This document shows positions 1 through 13,600 of a stretch of DNA of 64,000 bases, in pieces. The stretch spans positions 270,873,426 through 270,937,425 of the forward strand of contig CP136063.1 of NCBI GenBank assembly GCA_032622095.1. The letters are read 5' to 3'. The stretch is from Siphonodentalium dalli (taxonomy: Eukaryota > Mollusca > Scaphopoda > Gadilida > Siphonodentaliidae). Made by a program: the position numbers and the translations under genes. A model generated the notes under the pieces. The model was not told the DNA's origin. It ran no database searches and saw only the letters and a program-made list of their open reading frames with translations. Every line of letters begins with the position of its first letter. Within the stretch, counting starts at the first letter, position 1.

Positions 1-303
1 CAACGGATTTCAAAGATTTTTGGTATATGAGTTCACATAACCAGTATCTAGAACGAGTTCCCAAACCAGGTCCGGCCGGATATTTTCAGCATAGTTATTG
101 GACTTTGTTTATTATTTTTGGTGCAAATGGACGACTTCACATGGCTAATTTCCACAAATGTCAGTGCCTAAAATGAGTTCGCAAGCCAGGTTTTTTGCCA
201 AAATCCCACCCCTTGTTTAGCAAATACTGAGAACGCAAACATTATTGAGAATGACCTTCCCCAACTGCACAATTCAGCGGGGGGATACTGTCGTCTGCGA
301 ATG
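1..303. other. Gene-less, no clear structure
   Basis: No supportable ORF. There are only two weakly similar stretches around 41-100 and 160-200 that share a 'gagttc..aa.ccagg' core. Confidence 0.5.
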
Positions 304-705
304 CTTGTTCAATTTGCACTAAAGCAGAACTTTACTTCACTTGACTGACAATTTTTACTATTTATGGTTTTCAGAATGATAAATTGAGCAATAGTTTCAT
401 TACTGAGCAATAAATTTTTTTGTTTTTAATTCCTAAAAATCAATAGAAAACCATCTTTTTTCAGGGGATGTGTGGTTGTGACCTTTTATTCAATTTGCAC
501 TAAAGCATAAATTTACTTCACTTGACTGACAATTTTTTTCATAAATTTATGGTTTTCAGAATGATAAATTGAGCAATAGTTTGATAATTGAGCAAAATTT
601 AAATTTCTTTTTTTTTTATTCATAAAAAATAATGGAAAACCATCTTTTTTTTCAGGGATGTGTGGTTGGCAACCTTTTATTCAATTTGTGCTAAAGCAGA
701 AATAA
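304..705. repeat. ~185-bp tandem repeat, two full copies plus a start
   Basis: The phrase 'caatttgcactaaagca' starts successive copies near 308, 490 and (as 'caatttgtgctaaagca') 679. Each full copy continues with an element containing 'gttttcagaatgataaatt' and ends in 'ttttcaggg.atgtgtggttg'. The copies differ by point changes and T-run length, so this is an old local duplication. No coding potential is seen. Confidence 0.8.
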
Positions 706-1430
706 CATTGTTATTTGTGCAAATCATTTACCCTGAAGTACAAATCATTTGCGCATTGTACAACAACTTGGGTCAGGATTAATTTGATATCAAATAACAC
801 ATGATCCATTCCGATAAACATAATGTTAGAAATGTGTTCATTCAATTAGCTTTTAAATAATGATAACAAATTTATGCTCAATTTTTTTCTCTTTGCAGAT
901 AAATAATTGGAATTGGGACAAGATAGGCACACCATAGCAAAACAATCACAGTAGAACAGACCCTAAACCAGAACTGACACAGCTGTCGGATGATGAATGC
1001 ATGCCCGTTATATTGACCATCTCAGGAGAGTTTGTTACAGGACACAGTTAATCACCTCAACCTACATTCAAGTAGAAAGTCAGGTAGCATTCAATACATC
1101 AATGATATCTAATGTTTTTGTCAGAGTGGATTTTCAGAAAATTATAACATGAGTGACAGAGAGAACATTTTGTATTTTCTGGAACAACACTTAATATTAT
1201 ATATAATATTTGTCTCTGTCAGAAATGAAATATTTTTATGGTGTCACCTTTTAGTTCTAGATTTTCTTTTATTACACACATTCCAAAGAAATTTACCATT
1301 TTCAATAATAAATTTCCCCATAATCATGCACCTGCAATTGATGCAACAAATCCCAGAGCTGATTTATGTCTATTAGTTTACTTCAGTTTGCCATGAATGC
1401 TATATAGCAGTACATTATAGCTCAACTTGA
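706..1430. other. Gene-less AT-rich sequence
   Basis: I see only short chance ORFs and no conserved motif, repeat or RNA gene in this stretch. Confidence 0.5.
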
Positions 1431-2840
1431 CGAAGTCAAGCTTGCATGAGCTATTGCCATGGGTCATCGTCTGTCTGTTCATCCACACATTCGTCCTCAA
1501 CAATTTCCTTCAGCTCACCCTACAGGCTGCATCCCTCATCCGATTATCACCAAACTTCAAAAGGATTTTCAGGGTGACAAAATTCAGCGAAATTCATTAA
1601 AAAACATGGCAGCCAGCAGCCATTTTGGATTTTCATATTTTAATCCATCAGCACCCCCTGCAGCCCGCATTTATTGGAGTAATGTTTTGAATCACCTCTA
1701 GATGGGAGCTACCATTTTTTAGTGATTTTCGATGAAAAACATGGCCGTCAGCATGCAGCCATCATGAAACTTTACTCTTTGCACAACCTTTTAGACTTCA
1801 GACCACATCCCTCATCCGATCATCACCAAACTTCATATGGATCTTCGGGGTGACCTCTAGATGGGAGCCATCGATTATTTCCGAAATTCATTGAAAAATA
1901 TGGCCGCTAGCAGCCATCTTGAATTTTACTCTTTGCATGACAAAATTCTTCGGCACACCCTACAGGCCACATTTACGCCTTGTGTGTATTATAGTCCTAG
2001 AAATGTACACAGGAATCAGAGAGATAAATGTGTTCCAGAGTCGGGGAGTGAGGGCACCGCGGAATGCTAAGCCTAAGGTGAAGGTAACTGAAGAATTGCC
2101 TTCACCTGATACATGTGACAAGTTATTCAAGGATGCAATCTTGTTTATTTGATTTGTACATCATATCTAAATAATTTAAACTGGCGAATTAATGGTGGAG
2201 CGGATTTTTATGAGTGGAAAATTATTTAACTAGCTGCTGTAGTTCTGGGTTTTTCCAGATAAAATTTGGCTGTGGGATAGCCCTTGGGGATTTATGTAAA
2301 AAAGTAAATGCATGACCTATGATTTTACTTGCATTTTCGTGATCAACTGGTGTCAATCTAACTGGGTAAACATCACTGGAGTGGCCTGCAGGCTTCAATT
2401 ACTGAATTTGGCCAAAACGTTAACACTGTCGTCTATGGGAAACCATTTAGTTCATTGTTTCCAATAAGAAAACTCTCAGCATATCACGGTGAAAAGTACA
2501 TATACCATGCAGCTGTGCCAAAAATCTACCAATAATATTGTTGGCAATAAGCAATGCTGTTGGAAATGCCGTAGCAACATGTGGATTCTAACATGCCACA
2601 GCATTACATTTGCCGTGGGACATTTTTTCATAAATAGGAGGGCTGGTAATGGGATTTCGTGTGAAAATAGATTTTACTCTTTGCATTACTAAATCCTTCG
2701 GCACACCATACAGGCCACATACCTCATCCGATTGTCACCAAACTTCATATGGATCTTTGGGGTAGCCTCTAGATGGGAGCTGTCAATATTTGACAAAAAA
2801 TTTGTTTTAAAAAACATGGCCGCCAACAGCCATCTGGTTT
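1430..2840. repeat. Degenerate dispersed repeat, three direct copies
   Basis: Copies lie at about 1,520-1,640, 1,799-1,973 and 2,696-2,840. They share the phrases 'cctcatccgat', 'tcaccaaacttca', 'tctagatgggagc' and 'acatggccgcca.cagccat'. Short ORFs inside them are by-products of the repeat, not genes. A further phrase, 'ggcaataagcaatg' followed by 'ggattctaacatgccac', at 2,549-2,605 recurs at about 15,980-16,035. Confidence 0.75.
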
Positions 2841-4962
2841 ATCTGGAAATGTGGGTTTTGTTTGGTCGTCCGTGCATCTATCTCAACCAATGGTTATATG
2901 ATCTAAATGAAATAGTATGGAGGTTCACCATCATGACTGCTTTCAAACGAGGGGCAAATGATGTTCATGTTTTCCACTTTAGAGTTATCCTTCTTTGTTT
3001 ATCAGGAAATCATATGTCCAATTGTGCAGATATGAAATTTGATATGGAGGTTTGCCATCACAAATGTTCTCAAAAGGATGCCTTAGTTTTAGTTTTTATG
3101 AATTATCATTTTTTTTGGCAACTTTGCTCTGTCTGGCTTGATAACAAATATGAACTGATTTCAATGTAAATTTTATTAAGGCATCACTGACAAAATTAAT
3201 ATCAATCGAATTAAGTAGCATCAGAAAATTAATAAATCTCCACCTTGGAGAGGGGATACTCTGTGCGGTGTACTTGTTTTATTTGATATTATATTATCAA
3301 CAATGGAGTAATGTTCAAGAAAAAAAACCTGTTTTCTTCCAGGAACAGAAACCTCCATTTTAAATATAGCAGATAAATCGAAGATTCCGTTTTAAATAAT
3401 TATTACAAAATGAGATGACACAAAACTAATGCCCATTCCAAAATATCTGAATCCGCAAACCGATTCATGTTGATCTTGAATCAGGTGATCGATGTTGACA
3501 TTGAATGGCACTGGTTGGTGGATTCACCCTAGTATAATGATAGAGAATAGTGAGAGGTTACAGCTAATATGATTGGTTTCATGATACAATTGATCTTCAT
3601 CTTAAGAGTTATGGATCTTCTTGAACATAGAGTACAGCTCAAATTTTCCTCCATACAAACATTTTAAATAGCATTGCCCACTCTCTAAACTCAATGTGGG
3701 GGGGGGCAAATACTATGCTTGCTGTTGCACTTGTTGAAACTGTTTATTGTCTCACCAGATTCCAAGCTACATATTACAAATATATATTATTGAATACTGC
3801 GAATTGCTTATCAAATTCTAACGTGGTATTTGTTCTAATAGTTCACTAAAAGTTTATTTCTTTTTATTCAGATGCAGCCAGGCACAGCAGGAAAGCACCT
3901 GGTATCAAAAATGACACATTTGTTACTGTTGTCTGCATGTAGCTGTCGGGTACTGATGACAGAGATGGCAGCATGTACAAACATTCGCAAGACAAAGAAT
4001 CCATAGAAGTTATGCAGGATCAGTTGGTAAATACTATTTAAAGTGTTTTGAAACATTTATTGAGTTTGACCTTGGGGTGGGTTATGGCTGTATAATTCAT
4101 TGTGAATTCAATGTATCACTTTCGTACGATACACGGGCCATCTTGATAAAGGAAATCAAATCATTTCTGAAGATGGGCATGTGCATAAGAGCAACACCTC
4201 CAATATTCTCTTAAGTGTACATGTTAGTTTATTATGTGTATTTGACTCATCTAGCTATCAGCTATTAAACACAGGGAGCTTGTAGAAAAAATATTTCAAA
4301 ATATACCGTATATACATACCACAGGGGGTGACAATATTCGGTACGGAATAGCATGGCCAGTACAGCCGTCACCGTTGAATTTCTGACTCGCTGCAACGAT
4401 TATGGTCGGGTAAACGGTATTGTCGCGTGAATTTATACTTCCAAAAGTGATAGAAACGCTCCTTACAGTGTTAAATGTTGTGGAATGCCAATATAAACTT
4501 GTTTTATACTTTCAAGTGGTAGAAATCTTTCTGCGCGAACCATTAACATGACTGAATCGCCATTAATGTGGGGAAAAATATAACCCTCTTTCTGATTGGT
4601 CGATATCAACTCACGTGGCTTTGTTTAGGAAAAACAGGGTCAGAAAAAAAACATTATGTATATTAAATATCGACCCTGATAGACCAGACAAAGAGGGTCA
4701 CATTTGCTGCTGATTACTAGCTGTAGAATTCATGTCGATGGTTCGATTCAAAGCAATTTTCTCAATTCAATGTATACACAAATTTTTTTTGGACATTCCA
4801 CTGCAGTTGAGAGTGCAAGGAGATTTTCTTTCACTTTTGGAAGATGAAAAACAAGCGAAAATGCCATTTACGTGGCCATAATCGGTTCAGTGAGTCAGAA
4901 ATGGAACAAATTTAAGGTATTGGAAACCAAAAGATATTTGGCCTTGTCTATATATATATGTA
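2841..4962. other. Gene-less sequence
   Basis: A 145-codon open stretch at 2,732-3,169 begins inside the dispersed repeat and looks like no known protein, so it is not called. A short imperfect inverted pair around 4,583-4,607 and 4,668-4,700 (accctcttt / aaagagggt) is the only structure seen. Confidence 0.5.
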
Positions 4963-5200
4963 CTAGAAGGTGACCCGACTTCGTCCGGGCTTTGACCTTG
5001 AATTGTCTATTTTGAAGGCCAAGGTCAAGTGGGGTCACGATTTGACCCGTCCAAAACACTGCCCGAACAAAAGTACCCGACAAAAGTACCCGTCGAAATC
5101 CATTTACCCGATTTGACCTTGTAGAAGGTGACCCGACTTCGTCCGGGCTTTGACCTTGAAATGACCATTTTGAAGGTCAAGGTCAGGTTGGGTCAAACAC
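4963..5200. repeat. Direct repeat pair, period 159 bp
   Basis: The phrase 'tagaaggtgacccgacttcg' begins copies at 4,963 and 5,122. It is followed in both by 'gggctttgaccttgaa', then 'attttgaagg.caaggtca'. It is non-coding and resembles degenerate dispersed repeat debris. Confidence 0.8.
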
Positions 5201-5439
5201 CAACACCCCAAAAATGGTGGAAATCTGCCCAGCGGATACCGGGAAATCGGCCCAGCGGATACCGAGATACCCTATGCATCAAATTTCGTCCGTAAAAATC
5301 CGCCAGTTTAACCCGATTTGATTTCCACTCAAGTATATAAACGCGCCTCATATACACACGCTCATTAATTATCAAGTTTCAACGTAAAGATAAATTACCA
5401 TCGGTGTTCGAGATATCGCCCAGACGTCTGAAACAGTCA

Positions 5440-6345
5440 AATGCATCGGCCGGTTAAGCGTTAACGTGATCTATCGTTATGACCTCTAACGACGTCATAG
5501 AAGTTACGCATTGTTTTTATCCTGATGGAAGATAGTACCACTTCTTCTTGATAATTGAGGCAGATAACTAAAACGGATACATACGCATTATATATCGTTG
5601 GAAAGATTCTCACAGTGTCATTATTATGACTGGCATTTTATTATTCGCGCTGTTTCGAATCGATTTGTAAGCACCGAACTCAAATGAAAGTCCCGTAACA
5701 CAGCGTAAAAACAGATTTGACCTCGGCACGTGAAAAGTTGACCTCGGATCTGAAAATAAATAGGCCCATGTTCGTTCCCGGGTCGAATTACGTGTCCGTA
5801 CCAAGTTTGGTCGAAATCGCACGGGCTCGGCGACCCGATAAAATTCGTATCCGGGGCAAGATACATACACATACCAAATTTCAAGTCGATAGCTCCACCC
5901 GTTACCGAGATATATAGCACAATGTCATTTGCGGATACCTCGGCCGGTGATGAGTTAACGCGACATCGGCCGGTTAAGAGTTAACGCGATTACGTCACGA
6001 TCTGTTGATGGCGTAATATATTTACGCAATGTTTTTCGATGAGCGAAGCATGGTCCTGTGTTCTTCCCGATAATTAAGGTAGAAAATTTAAACGTACACA
6101 GGCGTGTGATACATCATTGGAAAGATGAAGCGCCACAGATTCTAACCGTGCAAATTATATGACTGGCAATTTATTATTCGCGCTATATCGAATCGATTTG
6201 TGAGCACCGAACTGAAATATATTAGCGCAAAACGGCGTAAAAACAGATTTGACCTCGGCACGTGAAAAGTTGAGCTCGGATCTGAAAATTAATAGGCCTA
6301 TGCCCGTTCCCGGTCGCAAATACCACCACATACCAAGTTTCATAC
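5440..6345. repeat. Diverged ~525-bp tandem duplication
   Basis: Copy 1 (about 5,440-5,963) and copy 2 (from about 5,964) both open with 'catcggccggttaag.gttaacg' and pass through 'atgactggca.tttattattcgcgct'. Both also contain the block 'aaaaacagatttgacctcgg' near 5,710 and 6,240, and both end near 'taccaagttt'. ORFs of 62-114 codons on both strands inside these copies are repeat artefacts. Confidence 0.8.
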
Positions 6346-8040
6346 CGGTGTACCCAACAAAGCGAGGTAACTTGCTTTATACCTACATAGCGAGGTCTGC
6401 TCGTTCCCGTGTAGATAGCGACAATTTCAACTATTTGGCATGTATTGGAGGTCTAATGTATGTTGGGGGACACAACAAATTGTCGACAGTTAAGTCCTAT
6501 GGCGTCTTAAGACAACCTTCACAACACAACCATACTGAGGTACATCTCCCCAACTCCTTATATGGCATGACACCGAGAGGTATTTCTAAATAAGGTAAAG
6601 GCACACATTATGCTCCATCGTCAACGTGCAGAGGTATATGTTAACGCACAGTTACAGCGCGTTGATGACAAAGTGAGGTATACAAGTAGAGGATGAAGAT
6701 TTTTGTTGGTTGCTGATCTTTTTTTGTGTTTATTTCTGTAGACAAGGAAACTATATTTTTTATTTATTAGATGGGAACCATTTGAAACTTCGGGACATTT
6801 CGATTTGCCATTTGCCGCTTTGCAACTATTTGAAATCTCGGTTCCGACCTTTCCATACATATATACGCGAACGAAACACGAGGCTAAAAGAGAAAGGAGA
6901 AAAGGGGGGTTTGCTCGCGACGCGCAGCCCCGCTGCCGATGCATCACCAAAACAGCCTAGCAAGTTAAATAGAAACCCCGGACTCTTTGCAAATATTATT
7001 GGCCCGCCCTTTATTCAAGTTTTCGCGCTTTTTCCGTTTTTCTTGCTATTTACGAATTTGTCCATGTCGCTTGATCGATAAACGACCGGTTACAACCGGA
7101 TAACCGGGTGTCGCCGTGTAGAGTTAACGAGTCCGTGGTCCCTGGTCTCTCCCGCATACGTATATACACCATTGTAATGGGGGTTTCACACACGGTCCTC
7201 TTTTAGGACCGTTATGCCGAGGGTACCCCCCAAAACTCGGGCTAGGGTTAGCGAATCGACGATTATTTTTCATTTTCTCGCCGAATGTGGAATTGTTGGG
7301 GTTAAACCAGCCTTTATGAACTATTTTGACGCAAAAATGTCGTTTTTTCGACGTTTTCCGTGCGAAACCTAAAAATCGCGTTTTGACCCTGACCAATTCA
7401 ACGCGGACAGCAGGGGTTAATAAATTGTACTGTCCTAGGGTACCCTGGCTCTCCTGGACAGGAAGCTACATATTTCAAAAGGGGTTTCTCACATGCACCC
7501 TCTCAATTTTGACAAATTCAAACTAGGGTTATATATAGGTATAGGGTTAACGCAACCCATAAGTATCAAATTACGTTGAAATCTATGGAAAGCCGAAGAG
7601 GACATGTTGGTTGCTAATTGCTAGATATACGACGCGGTATTTTAAAGGTGTTTCAAACTAGGAGATAGAAGTATTCTGCGTTCAAATGGTGATGAATTAT
7701 AGTATTTTATTCAAATTTTATGGCATAAATTGTTATTAAAACCGTATATACTATAACAAAAATGAATGACTCGAAAATTAAGTGGGCCTTTAAACAAAGT
7801 CACAATTGCAGTTAGGCTCATCTCATACTCGTCCATTCAGCGATATTCTGCTGCGCAGTTTGTTATAGCCTCCAGTATTCATTGAGCGTTATAGCCCCAA
7901 CTGTTATAATTCGCCTTTAGCAGGCGTACTCTTGCCTCAGATTATTGAGATATTAGGTCACACGTAATCACATTAAATCGCATGGAAACATAGCAATTGT
8001 GTGGGCTGCTTGGTGTGAATATGTAATGAGAAATAAGGTG
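6346..8040. other. Gene-less sequence
   Basis: Open stretches of 90-123 codons occur (6,621-6,950 minus, 6,710-7,081 plus, 7,124-7,396 minus). They overlap each other on opposite strands and have no recognisable motif. No RNA gene or repeat is supported. Confidence 0.45.
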
Positions 8041-8810
8041 ATACGTAATGACATTAAACTCAAGAAAACCCGCGAAAACAAAAAAAAATCACATTTAATG
8101 TTTTAAGTTATTTCCTTCTCTTCGTGATAATGAACCCTCTCAATACTTTAGAATATAGAATTAACCTTAAAATAACAAAAACCTTCGGAACACAGAACCT
8201 TCGGAATAACGAACCTTCGGATTGGTGAACCTTCGGAATAGCGAACATTCAGAGAAATTTCGGAATAGTGGACCTTCGGGATAGTGAACCTCCGGAATAG
8301 AGACATGCCCCCCCCAATATTCATATTATATGCCCAGAGTTCAAAGGTATGGACCCATAAAATTCTAAACTTCGCCCTTAAAATATTGAACTCCAAATTG
8401 GAGCCCACACAGAACATCACTTAAGTCAACTGTACCCGTGTCATGTCCCAATGCGGGAGGGTCCATATATACCACAACATTCATATTATATGCCAATAAT
8501 TCAACGGTATGGGCCCACGTAATGACATTAAATCTCAAGAAAACCCGCGAAAACAAAACAAAATCACATTTAATGTTCTAAGTTAAGTTATTTCCTCCTG
8601 TATCTGTATCGGTATGCGCGCAGGATCAGTTCCGATGTGAGCGCACACTCCATAAAAAGAATCTTTGTGAAAATGAACCCTCTCAAATTAGTCTCAATAC
8701 TTTAGAATATAGAATTAACCTAAAAATAACAAAAACCTTCGGAATAGAGAACCTTCGGAATAGCGGACCTTCGGGATATCGAACCTTCATAATAGAAACA
8801 TGTCCCCACA
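8041..8810. repeat. Duplicated block with 'ccttcggaata' mini-repeats
   Basis: Two copies share 'gtaatgacattaaa.ctcaagaaaacccgcg'; they start near 8,048 and 8,519. Each ends in a run of 14-18-bp units built on 'gaaccttcggaatag' (8,177-8,312 and 8,738-8,800). A second internal pair, 'attcatattatatgcc', occurs at 8,319 and 8,479. The ORF at 8,148-8,420 on the minus strand only reads the mini-repeat. Confidence 0.75.
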
Positions 8811-10133
8811 ATTACACCGGTGACGTAAACACATGTGCTAATCTTTGTCGTACTATCGTAACTATCGGTACGATTTATACTCTAGTACGAAATAAACATA
8901 ATACAATCGCCCAGTGGATTATCGATCGACCACACAATATGAAAAACTCTACACCAGTGTACACCACTGTGTGGCGTAATAACATTCTTCTCATAAAGCT
9001 CTTTATTGCAATTGCATCTGTATTATAAACGCTCTTTATCTGTTATGACTTTCACAGCAGTCTAACGTTTTTTTTAAATCTGACGTCAACATGCGATTGT
9101 ATACACCAGCTGTCGCCTCGCTCAATATTGTACTAGCTATTTACATTTAAAATACCGAATTAGTTACTTATATTCGACGGTCCAAAGTCCGGGGCTACAA
9201 ATAGTCTTTAGGAATTTAAAGATTATTTTTAGTAAATTTGATGGTATTAAGTGCACAGTCTCAAACCAATCCTTTTATATATATAGTAGGGGTTGGTAGA
9301 GTGGAGCGTGCCCCAAGCTCCTGTGGTTTTCCTTTTAAAAATTGCCGTTTTGCGACCTATATTCCGACCTATATGGTTAACAAAAATACAACAGGGGTGG
9401 GGGGGGGGGGGTAATCGTGGGGCACAACTGTTCCAGTCTTGGTTAACTCGACTGTATATACACTTATGTATAAACTGTCTTACATGTAAGATATTCTACC
9501 CATTTTCCATTTCCAGCGAGCTGGGGAAACATCGTGACACATCATAATATTGTTTTGAAGAACAATGAATATCACGGACCTGTACCACTTTCCCACCCCC
9601 GTGGTTGATATAGACAGGGGTGGCGCCAGGATTTTCCCGACAATGGGACTATTGGTCCCCGGCAGTGGGGGCTAGGGAATCAATGCATAGTTTAGTCGAT
9701 ATCCCCGACGGAGGGAACTACCCGTCGGGGGAGGGTGGCCATTGACTACCGCTCTTGACTATATATATATATCATTTGGCAATTTCCTCTCGGCTATACC
9801 GCTTTCCTCTTGAGCCATGGATTAGTGCAAAATAGTTCCATGTGTTCCATGAAGATGCAAACAACATTGTAATTAGATTAAAAAATGAATAGTTGGCTGG
9901 AGTCTTAAAATCAGTTTAATTAATTACCACGTTATCTATTATAGAGAAACTGAGTGTATTTTCGCACTCGTTCCAAAATTATATTTTTTTTAATAAGTTG
10001 GAGGTACGAATGGAAGGATGACCTTTAATAGATGTGATCAACAGACAACGTGAAGCCATTTTCCATCAAAACAGTTACTCATTTTAAGAATATATGGGTT
10101 AATATTTGTGTAGTTTGGACCGAGTTTCCAACT
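8811..10133. other. Gene-less sequence with one short hairpin
   Basis: A GC-rich inverted pair at about 9,700-9,735 ('ccccgacgg' / 'ccgtcgggg') and a G-run near 9,402 are the only marked structures. No gene is supported. Confidence 0.45.
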
Positions 10134-13100
10134 GCTGACGCAATCCCGTTTGACCTCAGTATAAATAGAAGCACATGTAGTGGTCAGACCAACATACCGA
10201 GGTAATAATTTCTTACCATATTGAGTACCTCATAATGTTCATCTGATGTGGAAGAGGTTACACTCACAAAGTATTTCAAAGGTTTACAAATTTGTCTAAT
10301 AATAAAGACTAATAGCGAAATTCATACATATAAGTATAACATGGTTGTTTAAATTTCACAGCAGAGCATTGACAGCCCCCCTTCGTGGCAAAAGCTTTTC
10401 TTAACTTAAGTTAGTATTATTGTTTACTTATGACTGTTTGTCAAGAACTCGCCGAGGTAAATTTTTACTACTGCACAAGCCTTGGCCTACCCCATGAACA
10501 TATACATTCTGCATATATTGTAATAATATCCACTGTTTCTGCCAATTTGAGGGGTCCCCACTATTCTAATTGGATTACAACAGCCACTGGGCATATAAAT
10601 TTAGCAAATATTGTGGTAACATGTCATGTTTCTTCCTAATTAAGGGTTTCCCTCTGTGCCAATTGAATTAAAACATTCACTTGGCATATACAATCTGCAC
10701 ATATTGTCATAACATCCACTTAACATCCCATGTTTCTGCCAAATTTAGAGGTCCCAACTCTGCTAATTGGATTAAAACAAGTCACTGGGCATATAATTGT
10801 TGCAACTATTGTCATAACATGCCATATTTACAAAACTGTCTGTTGATTTTATTGATTGTATCTCATAATAATGAATTAAGTTTGGCCATAATTGACCAAG
10901 ATAGAGACCATTGTCAGAAATTAATAACCATATATGCATATTTTGAGATAGGGCAGGTGAGGGGTAAGGCAGGGGAAACTTAGTATCCTGGTTGTTTTGA
11001 TCAAATAATTTAAATGAATTCCATATTGAGTACCTCATAATGTTCATCTGATGTGGAAAAGGTCACACACACAATGTATTTCAAAGGTTTAAAATTTGTC
11101 GAATAATAAAGACTAAAAGAGAAATTTATACATATAAGTATAACATGATTGTTTAAATTTCACAGTAGAGCATTGAAAGCACCCTTCGTGGAAATAGCTT
11201 ATCTTGACTACATAAGCTAGTAATATTGTTTACTGTTGACTGTTTGTCAAGAACTCGCCGAGGTAAATTTGTTCTACTCCACTAGGCTTGGCCTATCCCA
11301 TGAACATATACATTCTGCATATATTGTATTAACATCCACTGTTTCTGCCTAATTAAGGGTTCCACTCTGCCAATTGGATTAAAATGTCCACTGGGCATAT
11401 ACATTCTGCACATATTGTCTTAACATCCACTGTTTCTGCCTAATTAAGGGTTCCACTGGGCATATACATTCTGCACATATTGTAACATCTCATGTTTCTG
11501 CCAACTTTAGATGTCCCAACCCTGCTTATTGGATTAAAACAAGTCACTGGGCACATACATGTTGCAGCTATTGTCATAACATGCCATGTTTACAAAACTG
11601 TCTTTTGGTTTTATTGATTGTATCTCATAATAATGAATTAAGTTTGGCCATAATTGACCAAGATAGAGACCATTGTCAAAAATTAATAACCATATATGCA
11701 TATTTTGAGATAGGGCAGGTGAGGGGTAAGGCAGGGGAAACTTATTATCCTGGTTGTTTTGATCAAATAATTTAAATTAATTCCATATTGAGTACCTCAT
11801 AATGTTCATCTGATGTGGAAAATGTCACACACACAATGTATTTCAAAGGTTTAAAATTTGTCGAATAATAAAGACTAAAAGCGAAATTTATACATATAAG
11901 TATAACATGATTGTTTAAATTTCACAGCAGATCATTGAAAGCACCCTTCGTGGAAATAGCTTATCTTGACTACATAAGCTAGTTATATTGTTTACTGTTG
12001 ACTGTTTGAAAAGAACTCGCCGAGGTAAATTTTTTCTACTCCACTAGGCTTGGCCTATCCCATGAACATATACATTCTGCATATATTGTATTAACATCCA
12101 CTGTTTCAGCCTAATTAAGGGTTCCACTCTGCCAATTGGATTAAAATGTCCACTGGGCATATACATTCTGCACATATTGTAATATCCCATGTTTCTGCCA
12201 ACTTTAGATGTCCCAACCCTGCTTATTGGATTAAAACAAGTCACTGGGCACATACATGTTGCAACTATTGTTATAACATGCCATGTTTACAAAATTGTAT
12301 TTTGATTTTATTGATTGTATCTCATGATAATGAAATAAGTTTGGCCATTATTTTATTGACCAAGATAGAGACCATTGTCAGAAATTAATAACCATATATG
12401 CATATTTTGATGTAGGGCAGGTGAGGGGTAAGGCATGGGAAACTCAGTGTCCTGGTGGTTTTGTTCAAATAATTTAAATGAATTCCACGAAATTTGAGAA
12501 TATGGCTCATATATATGGCTGACGCAATCCCATTTGACCTCATTATAAATAGAAGCACAAGTAGTGGTCAGACCAACATACCGAGGTAATCATTTCCTAC
12601 CATATTGAGTACCTCATAATGTTCATCTGATGTGGAAATGGTCACACACAATGTATTTCAAAGGTTTACAAATTTGTCTAATAATAAAAACTAGAAGCGA
12701 AATTTATACATATAAGTATAACATGGTTGTTTAAATTTCACAGCAGAGCATTGAAAGCCAACCTTCGTGGCAATAGCTTATCTTCACTACATAAGCTAGT
12801 CATATTGTTTACTGTTGACTGTTTGTCAAGAACTCGCCGGGGTAATTTATTTCTACTGCACTAGCCTTGACCTCTCCCATGGACATATACATTCTGCATA
12901 TATTGTATTAACATCCACTGAACATCCCATGTTTCTGCCAAGTTTAGAGGTCCCAACTCTACTCATTGTATTAAAACAAGTCACTGGGCATATAAATGTT
13001 GCAACTATTGTCATAACATGCCATATTTACAAAACTGTCTTCTGGTTTTATTGATTGTATCTCATAATAATGAAATAAGCTACAATTGGCCAAGATTGAG

Positions 13101-13600
13101 ACCATTGTCAGAAATTAATAATTTCGAGGTAGGGCAGGTGAGGGGTAAGGCAGGGAAACTTAGTAGCATGTTTGTTTTGATCAAATAATTTAAATGAATT
13201 CCATGAAATTGGAGAATATGGCGTATATATATATATGGCTGACGCAATCCCATTTGACCTCATTATAAATAGAATCACATGTAGTGGTCAGACCAACATC
13301 CCAAGGTAATAATTTCTGATCATATTGAATACCTCGTAATGTTCATATAATGTGGAAGAGGTCACGCACACAATGTATTTGAAAGATTTACACATTTGTC
13401 TAATAATAAAGACTAAAAGCGACATTCTGATATATAAGTATAACATGGTTGTCTAAATTTCACAGCAGAGCATTAAATGCCCCACCCCCATTCGTGTCAA
13501 TAGCTTATCTTGACTACGTAAGCTAATAATATTGTTTACTGTTGACTGTTTGTCAAGAACTCGCCGAGGTATTTTTTTCTACTGCATTCGCCTTGGCCCA
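10134..13600. repeat. Array of five 0.7-0.9 kb tandem units
   Basis: Units begin near 10,134, 11,019, 11,781, 12,522 and 13,236. All contain 'gagtacctcataatgttcat' or a close variant, a stretch ending 'aactcgccgaggta', and most contain ~90-bp sub-repeats with 'cactgggcatata' and 'ttgtcataacatgcca'. Units 1, 4 and 5 also carry a ~125-bp segment with 'ctgacgcaatccc', a TATAAATA box and 'gtggtcagaccaacat'. Units 2 and 3 lack exactly this segment. Short ORFs inside the units are not conserved as proteins. This is a complex satellite or nested repeat of unknown origin. Confidence 0.8.
10160..10203 (+). promoter_or_regulatory. TATA box plus splice-donor-like module in array unit 1
   Basis: TATAAATA at 10,160-10,167 is followed about 30 bases later by 'gtggtcagaccaacataccg' and then 'gag|gtaata', which fits a 5' splice donor. 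The same layout recurs with TATAAATA at 12,544-12,551 (donor GT 12,586) and at 13,264-13,271. Whether it is ever transcribed cannot be told from sequence. Confidence 0.35.

Noticed and set aside
2732-3169. 145-codon plus-strand ORF
   Set aside because: It starts inside a dispersed repeat, has no domain or composition typical of a protein, and has no partner exon signals.
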